Below the pieces are notes generated by a model, which was given only the letters and a program-made list of their open reading frames with translations, did not search any database and was not told the origin of the DNA. Of a stretch of DNA of 64,000 nucleotides, positions 42,868-49,683 are shown piece after piece. Made by a program: the position numbers and the translations under genes. The stretch lies in contig CAKUBV010000002.1 of assembly GCA_934643455.1 (NCBI GenBank), forward strand, positions 186,001-250,000, given 5' to 3'. The DNA comes from Candidatus Proelusimicrobium excrementi. GTDB taxonomy: Bacteria > Elusimicrobiota > Elusimicrobia > Elusimicrobiales > Elusimicrobiaceae. Position 1 is the first letter of the stretch; the number at the start of each line of letters is the position of its first letter.

Positions 42868-44121
42868 ATGCCCGGCTTTTTTAAGAATATCGTTGAATAT
42901 ATACAGTGCCGCCCGCTTTTGCGGGACGTACTGCTTTATCTGCCGGTTTTTTTGATTGTCTGTATCTTGGTTTTACACGGTGTCAACAAGCATAAGGAGA
43001 CCGTCGAAGCCGCCAGCCGTCAGCAGGAACTTATTTTTAAGAAATTTGAGGGCAATTTAAAAAAGCATATTTCCGTTCCTTTGCAGGAAGCCGGCCTTTC
43101 CAAAGAAAAGAGCCTGCAAATAGTAAATAAATTGGATACGGTCCTTAAAATGAACCGCCTTGCTCCGCGCGACAGATACCTGCTTACTTTGGATGAAGAG
43201 GGCAATTTTAAAATGCTTGTGGTTACTAAAGATTTTTCCCGTTACTATGTGGCGCAAAGCGGGGATGGTCTTGTAGCCGGTATTATGGATATCTCGGTGG
43301 AAACGCGTCAGCGTTTTGCAAAAGGCGATATCGATTACACTTTGTTCAACTCAATGCAGGCCGAGGGGCTTAAGCCTTCTTTCATATTGGATTTTACGGA
43401 TATATTTTCCTGGGCGGTGGATTTTAATACGGAAACCAGAACGGGCGACAAATTTGCGATACTTTGGGAAGAAGATTACACCAAAGCCGGCGATACTTTA
43501 AACGAAAGGATTTTAGCTGCCTATTATGACGGAGGCGTTTCCGGCAAAAACTACGCAATACGTTTTGAGGACGAATTCTACGACGAAAACGGCAAATTTA
43601 CCAAAAAGATGTTCTTAAAATCGCCGATAAGCGTCAGGGGCGTAAGGATATCTTCGCGTTTTTCCAAAGGGAGAATGCACCCCATTTTAAGGATAAGGCG
43701 CCCGCATTTGGGCATTGATTACGCTGCGCCATCCGGCACCCCGGTGGAGGCCGTTGCCGACGGAGTTGTACGCTCCAAAGGGTGGAAAGGCGGTTTCGGC
43801 AATTATATGGAAGTGTATCATCCCAACAATTATGTAACTTGTTACGGCCATTTAAAAGGTTACGCCAAAGGGATTGCCAACGGCGTTAAAGTCAAACAAG
43901 GCCAGACTATAGCCTATGTCGGTTCGACGGGCCTTTCGACCGGGCCGCATTTGGATTTCAGAATAAGGCAGAACGGAAAGTATTTTGATTTTCTTACGAC
44001 CAAGAACAGAAGTTCGGCCTCGCGGGAAATTCCCTCTTCAAAAAAGGCGGAATTTAATAAAATAAAAGATAAATATTTGGCCCTTCTTGAAAACGGCCAA
44101 ATTGAAAGCGGCAAAAACTGA
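42868..44121 (+). CDS. M23 family murein endopeptidase, membrane anchored
   Basis: This 417-aa protein has one N-terminal transmembrane helix (about residues 20-38), a long middle domain and a LytM/M23 zinc peptidase domain at about 270-375. The metal-site motifs are HLGIDYAAPSGTP (HxxxD), YGHLKGYAKG and GPHLDFRI (HxH-like). It likely cleaves peptide cross-bridges during cell-wall growth. No LysM or PDZ domain is visible. Confidence 0.9.
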   Translation: MPGFFKNIVEYIQCRPLLRDVLLYLPVFLIVCILVLHGVNKHKETVEAASRQQELIFKKFEGNLKKHISVPLQEAGLSKEKSLQIVNKLDTVLKMNRLAPRDRYLLTLDEEGNFKMLVVTKDFSRYYVAQSGDGLVAGIMDISVETRQRFAKGDIDYTLFNSMQAEGLKPSFILDFTDIFSWAVDFNTETRTGDKFAILWEEDYTKAGDTLNERILAAYYDGGVSGKNYAIRFEDEFYDENGKFTKKMFLKSPISVRGVRISSRFSKGRMHPILRIRRPHLGIDYAAPSGTPVEAVADGVVRSKGWKGGFGNYMEVYHPNNYVTCYGHLKGYAKGIANGVKVKQGQTIAYVGSTGLSTGPHLDFRIRQNGKYFDFLTTKNRSSASREIPSSKKAEFNKIKDKYLALLENGQIESGKN

Positions 44122-44150
44122 TTTAAAAATTATTTGGTAAGGATAAAATT

Positions 44151-44723
44151 ATGAAAAAAGTAGTTCTTACAGGCGGGCCTGCAAGCGGAAAGACGACGGC
44201 TCTTTCCATCTTGAAGGAAGAATACGGTACGGATATAGAAGTGGCCGTAGAAGCGGCGACTTTGGTTTACGGCGGGGGGTTCCCCAGGAACGATAACAGT
44301 CCCAGGCATACATATCATGCCCAGCGCATTATTTACGCAACCACCAAAGAGCTGGAATCTTTGGCGGAAGAAGTCAACCAAAACGCCAAAATAGTTTTGT
44401 GCGACAGAGGCTCCTTGGACGGTGCTGTCTATTGGCCTTACGGGGAGGCAGACTTCCTTAAAACCATGGGCACCACGATTAAGGACGAATACGCCAATTA
44501 CTATGCGGTAATACATATGTCGCCGCCGAAAGAAGCCAAATACTACCAAAATACCAGCGTCAGAACCGAAAGCCTTGAAAGAGCCCTTGAGGTTGACGAA
44601 GCTATTTTGAAATTATGGTCCGGCCACCCCAGGCATATAGTCATCCCGGAAAGCAATGACTATGTAAAAAAAGCCCTTATCGTCAGGAAAGCCATAAGGA
44701 AAATAATTAACGGAGAGATATAA
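44151..44723 (+). CDS. AAA_28-like P-loop ATPase/kinase
   Basis: This 190-aa protein starts with a Walker A motif (GGPASGKT, residues 8-15). The VLCDRGSLDGAVYWP segment holds the Walker B Asp and substrate-site residues typical of NadR-like or thymidylate-like kinases grouped as AAA_28. The substrate is not known. The neighbouring SEC-C protein starts 3 bp after it. Confidence 0.75.
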   Translation: MKKVVLTGGPASGKTTALSILKEEYGTDIEVAVEAATLVYGGGFPRNDNSPRHTYHAQRIIYATTKELESLAEEVNQNAKIVLCDRGSLDGAVYWPYGEADFLKTMGTTIKDEYANYYAVIHMSPPKEAKYYQNTSVRTESLERALEVDEAILKLWSGHPRHIVIPESNDYVKKALIVRKAIRKIINGEI

Positions 44724-44726
44724 TCT

Positions 44727-45152
44727 ATGGTATTTGATTTTTTATTTAAAAAGAAAAAAGAAGAAGAGGAGCAAGCTTCCGCGGGTATTTCGCCGAAGGA
44801 AACCTCTTCGGATAAAAAAGAAGAGAAAAAAACCAAAAAAGAAGGGAAAAAGGAAAGCATAGAAGAGAGAATCGAAAGGGAAATGCAAGCCCTGCCTTCT
44901 TTTATAAGGAATAAAATTAAAGATCCGTCAATAAAGCAGAAATTTATCGAGCTTGCCAAACGTATGGAAAAGGACGGCGTGGATATGAACTCCCCCAAGC
45001 AAATGAAGAAATGGGTAAAAGACCACGAAAAAGAACTTAAGAACGAACAGAACGGCAAGGTTGAAACCGTAGTCAAAGGCGAAGAACCGGGCAGAAACGA
45101 TCCTTGCCCGTGCGGCAGCGGCAAGAAGTATAAGAAGTGCTGCGGCAGGTAA
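44727..45152 (+). CDS. SEC-C motif protein
   Basis: This 141-aa protein has a Lys/Glu-rich N-terminal half and ends with the zinc-binding SEC-C motif (RNDPCPCGSGKKYKKCCG). SEC-C occurs at the end of SecA and in small proteins thought to interact with the Sec system or ribosomes. There is no SecA domain here. It follows the AAA-type gene by 3 bp with GGAGAG as ribosome site. Confidence 0.82.
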   Translation: MVFDFLFKKKKEEEEQASAGISPKETSSDKKEEKKTKKEGKKESIEERIEREMQALPSFIRNKIKDPSIKQKFIELAKRMEKDGVDMNSPKQMKKWVKDHEKELKNEQNGKVETVVKGEEPGRNDPCPCGSGKKYKKCCGR

Positions 45153-45174
45153 GAAGTTTATTAGAGATATTGTG

Positions 45175-45210
45175 GGCCGTCAAGCGTGGAGCTTGGCGGC
45201 CTTGTTTTGT
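45175..45210 (+). terminator. Terminator of the SEC-C unit
   Basis: GGCCG-T-CAAGC and GCTTG-G-CGGCC pair around a short loop, followed by TTGTTTTGTT. Confidence 0.8.
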
Positions 45211-45260
45211 TAGGTTAACTTTTATTTTTTAGTATATTTTTACTCGTGTATTGCCGGAGC

Positions 45261-45432
45261 CTCGCGGCTAGCAATTTTCCATATTTGGGTAAATTTAAGT
45301 TTTTTTACCACTTCGGATACCTCGCTCGCTGCGCTCGCATAGCGGTAAGTATGCCTTGCGATAAATAAAACTTAAATTTACCTCAAATCCGAAAAACCAC
45401 GCCGGTTAAATTATCTCACGCTGAAATTCCAT
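45261..45432. repeat. Long hairpin element, copy C
   Basis: GGTAAATTTAAGTTT (45288-45302) pairs perfectly over 15 bp with AAACTTAAATTTACC (45368-45382), extended by ATTTG with CAAAT. The left end is CTCGCGGCTAGCAATTTTCC. The apex keeps CTTCGGATACCTCGC and AAGTATGCCTTGCG, but the small apical hairpin of copies A and B is changed. Confidence 0.82.
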
Positions 45433-45480
45433 GCCTCTAACATTCTCTCATACTGGAATTCCACATTTGCTTCATTCTCT
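45408..45480. repeat. Tandem right-arm tails
   Basis: Two to three diverged copies of a ~32-base unit occur (TTAAATTATCTCACGCTGAAA, CTCTAACATTCTCTCATACTGGAA, then a partial one). Single versions follow copies A and B. Confidence 0.6.
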
Positions 45481-45491
45481 AATATCCAATC

Positions 45492-45560
45492 AATGTAGGT
45501 CGGGCTTTGCCCGACAAAGAGAAATACCTTTTTAGCGTCAGGCGTAGCCTGACCTACGTT
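45492..45560. repeat. REP-like nested palindromes, copy C
   Basis: AATGTAGGTC and GACCTACGTT are outer arms with one mismatch. Inside are GTCGGGC-TTT-GCCCGAC and GTCAGGC-GTA-GCCTGAC. The change from TCAGG to TCGGG is matched on the other side of the hairpin. Confidence 0.85.
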
Positions 45561-45638
45561 TTACCTATCTGTCTTTTAATATTCCTTTTCCCATTATTTG
45601 CGCCGTGTCGTACGTCGTGGCGGGCCGTAAAAAGCGAA

Positions 45639-45670
45639 AACAGTTGACTTATTTTTTTTTTTGATAAATT
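45639..45670 (+). promoter_or_regulatory. Shared upstream block, copy C
   Basis: AACAGTTGACTTA, a T tract and TTGATAAATT lie 40-70 bases before the pilin start. See the matching blocks at 18240 and 32020. Confidence 0.6.
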
Positions 45671-45709
45671 TAGCTTACGCCCAGCAAGGGTGAAAAAAGG
45701 AGGAAGTTT

Positions 45710-46210
45710 ATGAAAAACGTAAATAAGAAGGGTTTTACGCTGATAGAATTGCTGGTAGTAGTATTGATAATCGGCATATTGGCGGCTGTGGCATTGCCGC
45801 AGTACTTCAAAGCGGTGGAAAAATCCAGAGCTAGCGAAGCCTTGTCAGTTCTTGGTAGTATTGCTGCTGCTGAAGAGAGATATCGTTTAGCTAGCTCAAC
45901 TAATGTTTATACCACTGATTTCAGTAATTTTGATATTACCTTTACTGATGAGTCGACTGGTTCTGACGCTACTGGTGCTTCTTATAAAACTAAGAACTTT
46001 ACAATAGCGTTAAACGGGACAACTGCAACAGATGATGGGGGATATGTTACTGCTACAAGAGGTGGTCATCAGGCTGCAGGAGAAGCTGGGGGATATTCTA
46101 TCACGAGATATTATAGAAGCGGTAGAGTGACTTGCACAGATGGTGCTACTGGTAAAGGTATTTGTAATTCATTAGGATTACCTAGCACAGCTGGTGGGGC
46201 AAATTCCTAA
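45710..46210 (+). CDS. Type IV pilin-like prepilin
   Basis: This 166-aa prepilin has a short Lys-rich leader cut after Gly8, followed by FTLIELLVVVLIIGILAAVA with the key Glu at mature position 5. The C-terminal domain is rich in Thr, Ser, Gly and Ala and has two Cys bracketing TDGATGKGI, a probable disulfide loop near residues 143-153. Codons in the 3' two thirds are more A+T rich than the neighbours. It stands alone, with no pilB, pilC or pilD nearby, so assembly depends on genes elsewhere. AGGAGGAAG precedes the ATG. Confidence 0.93.
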   Translation: MKNVNKKGFTLIELLVVVLIIGILAAVALPQYFKAVEKSRASEALSVLGSIAAAEERYRLASSTNVYTTDFSNFDITFTDESTGSDATGASYKTKNFTIALNGTTATDDGGYVTATRGGHQAAGEAGGYSITRYYRSGRVTCTDGATGKGICNSLGLPSTAGGANS

Positions 46211-46222
46211 TCAAAAAGCTTT

Positions 46223-46243
46223 GGTACTATAACATATAGTACC
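46223..46243. repeat. Perfect palindrome after the pilin gene
   Basis: GGTACTATA-ACA-TATAGTACC has 9-bp perfect arms with a 3-base loop and lies between the pilin stop and its terminator. It may be a 3' transcript end structure or a protein-binding site. Confidence 0.65.
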
Positions 46244-46248
46244 CTCCT

Positions 46249-46279
46249 AAGGGGAGCCTTTACAGGTTCCCCTTTTTTA
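46249..46279 (+). terminator. Pilin gene terminator
   Basis: AAGGGGAGCC pairs with GGTTCCCCTT (one G-T pair) around TTTACA and is followed by T. Confidence 0.88.
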
Positions 46280-46334
46280 TTTTTATAATTTATATTATTA
46301 TAGTCATAAGAAATGCTTTTAAGGCTGTATAATT

Positions 46335-47609
46335 ATGTGTAATGAAAATAATAAGTTTATCGCAAGTGTATTAAGTGTTTTGCGGAATGTAAAAGAACCT
46401 TTAGAAGTTCTAAATAAAGAAGGCCTTAATATTTTTACAGCCATATCAGATACTTATTATAAAGAAAATTTACATAGCGATATTATCTCCCTTATTTTAA
46501 ATCCTTTTACCCTAGGTATAGGTAATTTTGCTTATTTACAGATTTTTTTGGAAGAAATAGATACGCTGTTCAAAACAGATCTTAGATATTATTTTCAGAG
46601 TGAAGAAAGTATAAAGATATCTAGGGAAAAAGGGTATATAGATATTTTAATACATGACGGCGAAAACGGCATTATCATAGAAAATAAACTTAATAATGCG
46701 GAAGATAAACCTAATCAACTTTGCCGTTATTATAATTACGCTTTAGAAGAGAAAAAAATAAAAAATATTCTTATGGTAATTTATCTGCCGTTTAAGAATG
46801 GTAAAATTCCGCCGATATCCGATTATAAATGTGAAAAAAGCGCAGATTATCTGTACTGTAAAAAATGCAAGAAAAAGAACGAATCCGATGCTATAAAAAA
46901 GACTTTAGAGAACATTACAATCCCTTTAACTATGTCCCATCTTCAACAGATTTTTCAAAAATGCGCCGAGAAGGCGGATACTTTGGAATATCAGGAAGAA
47001 AACCGTACTTCGGCTAAAGTTTTAATAGGGCATTATGCAGAACTTCTTTCAAAATTAAAGGATAACAATATGGAAAAGAAAAACCTTTTAAATAAAATAT
47101 TTTCGGCTCTTAACTTGTCAGAGTTAAAAATAGAAGATATGAGGAATATCATAACGGTTTCTGATATTTGGAATAACAGAAATAAATATATAAAATTTTT
47201 TCTTGCTGATTATTTAGAAAGTGAACTCAAGTATGAAAAAGTTAAGTATGCAAGGCCTAACGGAAATGTTTTTGTGAAACGCATATCTGCTATTGCCAAA
47301 ATAATTTTTTATCCCGACTGGGGGACTTTCGCTTTGGAAATGGAAAAGAATAATTGGGAGAAATGGCATAATAAATCGGTTGAATTACTAAGAGGCATAT
47401 TGAATGGACACAAAGAGTATTTTATAACAAAAGAAGCTCCGGCGGACGGTGAATTTCGCGCAAAATTAGGCACAGATGAATTTCCTTGGGTGCATATAAA
47501 TATTAGCTTTGATAATGATAATATACAGGGAGCTGTAGAAGATATTGTAGAAAAAGCGGCAGTTTTTTTTACTGACCTTGAGAAAGTCGCCGCAGAAAAT
47601 CTTAAGTAA
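46335..47609 (+). CDS. PD-(D/E)XK nuclease superfamily protein (PDDEXK_4-like)
   Basis: This 424-aa protein has a clear nuclease core: GYIDILIHDGENGIIIENK gives Asp103 and Glu116-Asn-Lys118, followed by QLCRYYNYA. The upstream ENLHSDIISLILNP block also fits the PDDEXK_4 group. A short Cys cluster (YCKKCKKK near residue 177) may bind metal. The gene is markedly A+T rich, stands alone and lies next to the pilin island, which suggests horizontal acquisition and a possible role in defence or an unknown DNA process. No methylase or toxin-antitoxin partner is adjacent. The only in-frame ATG start lies one base after a TATAAT, so the true promoter is unclear. Confidence 0.82.
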   Translation: MCNENNKFIASVLSVLRNVKEPLEVLNKEGLNIFTAISDTYYKENLHSDIISLILNPFTLGIGNFAYLQIFLEEIDTLFKTDLRYYFQSEESIKISREKGYIDILIHDGENGIIIENKLNNAEDKPNQLCRYYNYALEEKKIKNILMVIYLPFKNGKIPPISDYKCEKSADYLYCKKCKKKNESDAIKKTLENITIPLTMSHLQQIFQKCAEKADTLEYQEENRTSAKVLIGHYAELLSKLKDNNMEKKNLLNKIFSALNLSELKIEDMRNIITVSDIWNNRNKYIKFFLADYLESELKYEKVKYARPNGNVFVKRISAIAKIIFYPDWGTFALEMEKNNWEKWHNKSVELLRGILNGHKEYFITKEAPADGEFRAKLGTDEFPWVHINISFDNDNIQGAVEDIVEKAAVFFTDLEKVAAENLK

Positions 47610-47637
47610 CTTAAAATTTATATTTGCTGCAAAAGCA

Positions 47638-47666
47638 AACCCCCGCTTTGTTTAACGGGGGTTTTA
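47638..47666. terminator. Bidirectional terminator
   Basis: AAACCCCG and CGGGG with a following GTTTT form a hairpin between the convergent nuclease and etfA genes. Confidence 0.75.
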
Positions 47667-47690
47667 TCTTGCTTAAAAGCCTTAAATTAG

Positions 47691-48884
47691 CTATTTCTTG
47701 GCTTTTTTAATGCCTTCTAATACTTTGGGCAGTATTTGGTGCACGTCGCCCACAATGCCGTATTTGCAGAAGTTAAATATCGGCGCGGAGGCGTCTTTAT
47801 TTATGGCGATTATGATATCGCTGTCCTGCATGCCGACGGTATGCTGTATCGCGCCGGAAATACCGCAAGCCATATAAAGCTTCGGTTTAACCGTAACGCC
47901 GCTTTGGCCGACTTGGTGGTTTTTAGGCTTCCACCCCGCGTCAATGGCCGCGCGGGAAGCACCCACCGCTCCGCCGAGTTCCGCCGCAATCTCGTTCAAG
48001 ATTTCAAAATTCTCGGCGGTTTTTAAACCTCTACCGCCGGAAATTACAATCTTGGCTTCGTCGAGTTTTTCAACTTCCTGGTTCTGCTCTATTTCTTTGC
48101 TGATAATTCTTACCTTCGCCGCTTTGGGGCTTACCGCAATAGGTTCGTTTATAACCTGAGCGACTTTACCTGGCGCGGTTACCTGTTTAGGCATTACATT
48201 GGGGCGAACCGTAGCCATTTGCGGGCGGTGGTTGGGGCATTTGATGTCCGCCATAATATTTCCGCCGAAAGCCGGCCTGGTCTGTATAAGGTTGCCTTCT
48301 TTAATTGAAAGGCCGGTGCAGTCCGCCGTCAAGCCTACAAAAATCTCCGCAGAAATCCTGGGCGATAAATCGCGCCCGACGTAAGTGGAGGGGAACAACA
48401 CTATGCTCGGCTTATATTTATTGATAAGCGTAATCATGGCGTTGGCATAAGCTTCGGTGTTGTAGTCGGCGTAGCCGGGGCCTTCAACATTGTAAATTTT
48501 ATCGGCTCCGTAAGAAGCCAGTTCGGCAAAATAACCGCCGTTGGCTTTGCCTATTACGACGGCGCATAAATCTTCGCCGAGCTGATTGGCAAGCTCTCTT
48601 CCTTTGGTTAAAAGCTCCAAGCTGACGGAGCGCGGTTTCAAAACGTCTCTTTCGGCTAAAAGTTCCACGAAAACCCAAACGCCTTTATAGGCGGATAAAT
48701 CTTTTGCGGCTCCGCCGGTTTGGGGGAGGCTCAAAGCTTTTACCGGGCATTGGCTGACGCAAGCGCCGCACATCGTGCAGGAAGAATTGGCGACGGCTTT
48801 TCTGTTAACGAGGCTCAAAGCCCCGAAAGGGCATACGCTGACGCATTTGCCGCAGCCTACGCAGTTTTGTGCAATCTGTATCAT
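47691..48884 (-). CDS. etfA: Electron transfer flavoprotein alpha subunit with N-terminal ferredoxin domain
   Basis: The first 50 residues form a two-cluster ferredoxin: Cys8, 11, 14, 18 and Cys36, 39, 42, 46. The rest is a normal EtfA with the FAD-binding VISGGRGLKTAENF and QSGVTVKPKLYMACGISGA blocks. A ferredoxin-fused EtfA is known from caffeyl-CoA reductase type Etf complexes that bifurcate electrons to ferredoxin. Its start shares one base with the etfB stop. It ends a three-gene operon after acyl-CoA dehydrogenase and etfB. Confidence 0.93.
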   Translation of the reverse strand: MIQIAQNCVGCGKCVSVCPFGALSLVNRKAVANSSCTMCGACVSQCPVKALSLPQTGGAAKDLSAYKGVWVFVELLAERDVLKPRSVSLELLTKGRELANQLGEDLCAVVIGKANGGYFAELASYGADKIYNVEGPGYADYNTEAYANAMITLINKYKPSIVLFPSTYVGRDLSPRISAEIFVGLTADCTGLSIKEGNLIQTRPAFGGNIMADIKCPNHRPQMATVRPNVMPKQVTAPGKVAQVINEPIAVSPKAAKVRIISKEIEQNQEVEKLDEAKIVISGGRGLKTAENFEILNEIAAELGGAVGASRAAIDAGWKPKNHQVGQSGVTVKPKLYMACGISGAIQHTVGMQDSDIIIAINKDASAPIFNFCKYGIVGDVHQILPKVLEGIKKAKK

Positions 48885-49669
48885 TAGATTATTTCCTCCT
48901 TGGCTAAAATCTCAAGCACTTTATCGGCCAATTCGCCCGCTCCGGCGTTGAATATTTGGCCTTTGGGCCTTGCCGGCGGGGGGAATATCCTGTCCACGCG
49001 GGTAGGGGATCCGTCCAAACCGAGTTTTTTGGGATCCGCGCCGATATCCGCCGCGGTCCACGTCAGCGAAACTTTGTTCTGCGCGCGGAAAGCTCCGAGG
49101 AAAGAAGGATAAGAAGCCACATAATCAAAAGGCATAGTCATGGTGACCAAAGCGGGCAAATCCGCTTCCATAATTTGGTGGCCGCCGTCTATTATTTTGC
49201 GAACTATTACTTTACCTTCGGCGGTATCAATATTATCGCAGAAAGTTATTTGCGGTATACCCAAGTGATAGGCGATGCCGGGGCCGGTTTGGGCGGTGTC
49301 GCCGTCAATAGCCATTTGGCCGCACATAACCAAATCGTAGGAGCCTATTTTCTTAATCGCCGTCGCAAGTGCGTAAGATGTGGCCCATGTGTCTGAACCG
49401 GCAAAGGCTCTGTCTGAAAGTAAAATCCCTTTGTCCGCGCCCAAAGCCAAAGCCATTCTTATTACGCTTTGCGCCTGATTGGGGCCCATTGAAAGAACTG
49501 TAACGGTTGCGCCGGTTTTCTGCTTTATTTTAAGCGCCTGACATAAAGCGAAGTGGTCGTAAGGATTTAAAATGCTGGGTACGCCCGCACGGACCAAAGT
49601 GGAAGTTTTCGGATCGACTTTCACTCTGGAAGAATCGGGCACCTGTTTTATGCAAACTATGATATTCAT
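48884..49669 (-). CDS. etfB: Electron transfer flavoprotein beta subunit
   Basis: This 261-aa EtfB has the N-terminal NIIVCIKQVPD, the nucleotide-site VLSMGPNQAQSVIRMALALGAD and DLVMCGQMAIDGDTAQTGP. In bifurcating Etf the beta subunit holds a second FAD instead of AMP; the sequence here is compatible but I cannot prove it. It lies between acd and etfA, 14 bp after the former. Confidence 0.94.
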   Translation of the reverse strand: MNIIVCIKQVPDSSRVKVDPKTSTLVRAGVPSILNPYDHFALCQALKIKQKTGATVTVLSMGPNQAQSVIRMALALGADKGILLSDRAFAGSDTWATSYALATAIKKIGSYDLVMCGQMAIDGDTAQTGPGIAYHLGIPQITFCDNIDTAEGKVIVRKIIDGGHQIMEADLPALVTMTMPFDYVASYPSFLGAFRAQNKVSLTWTAADIGADPKKLGLDGSPTRVDRIFPPPARPKGQIFNAGAGELADKVLEILAKEEII

Positions 49670-49683
49670 ATAAGATGAAGCTC

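Larger units (their letters stand above)
45211..45709. other. Gene-free repeat region (copy C of the shared cassette)
   Basis: No gene is supported here. In order it holds the long hairpin element (45261-45432), further right-arm copies (45420-45480), REP-like nested palindromes (45492-45560), the GCCGTGTCGTACG block (45602-45614) and the promoter-like block (45639-45670) before the pilin. The order matches copy B exactly. Confidence 0.85.

Noticed and set aside
46328..46333. TATAAT as the promoter of the PD-(D/E)XK gene
   Set aside because: It ends one base before the ATG, so transcription would start inside the gene; no downstream start codon rescues this.
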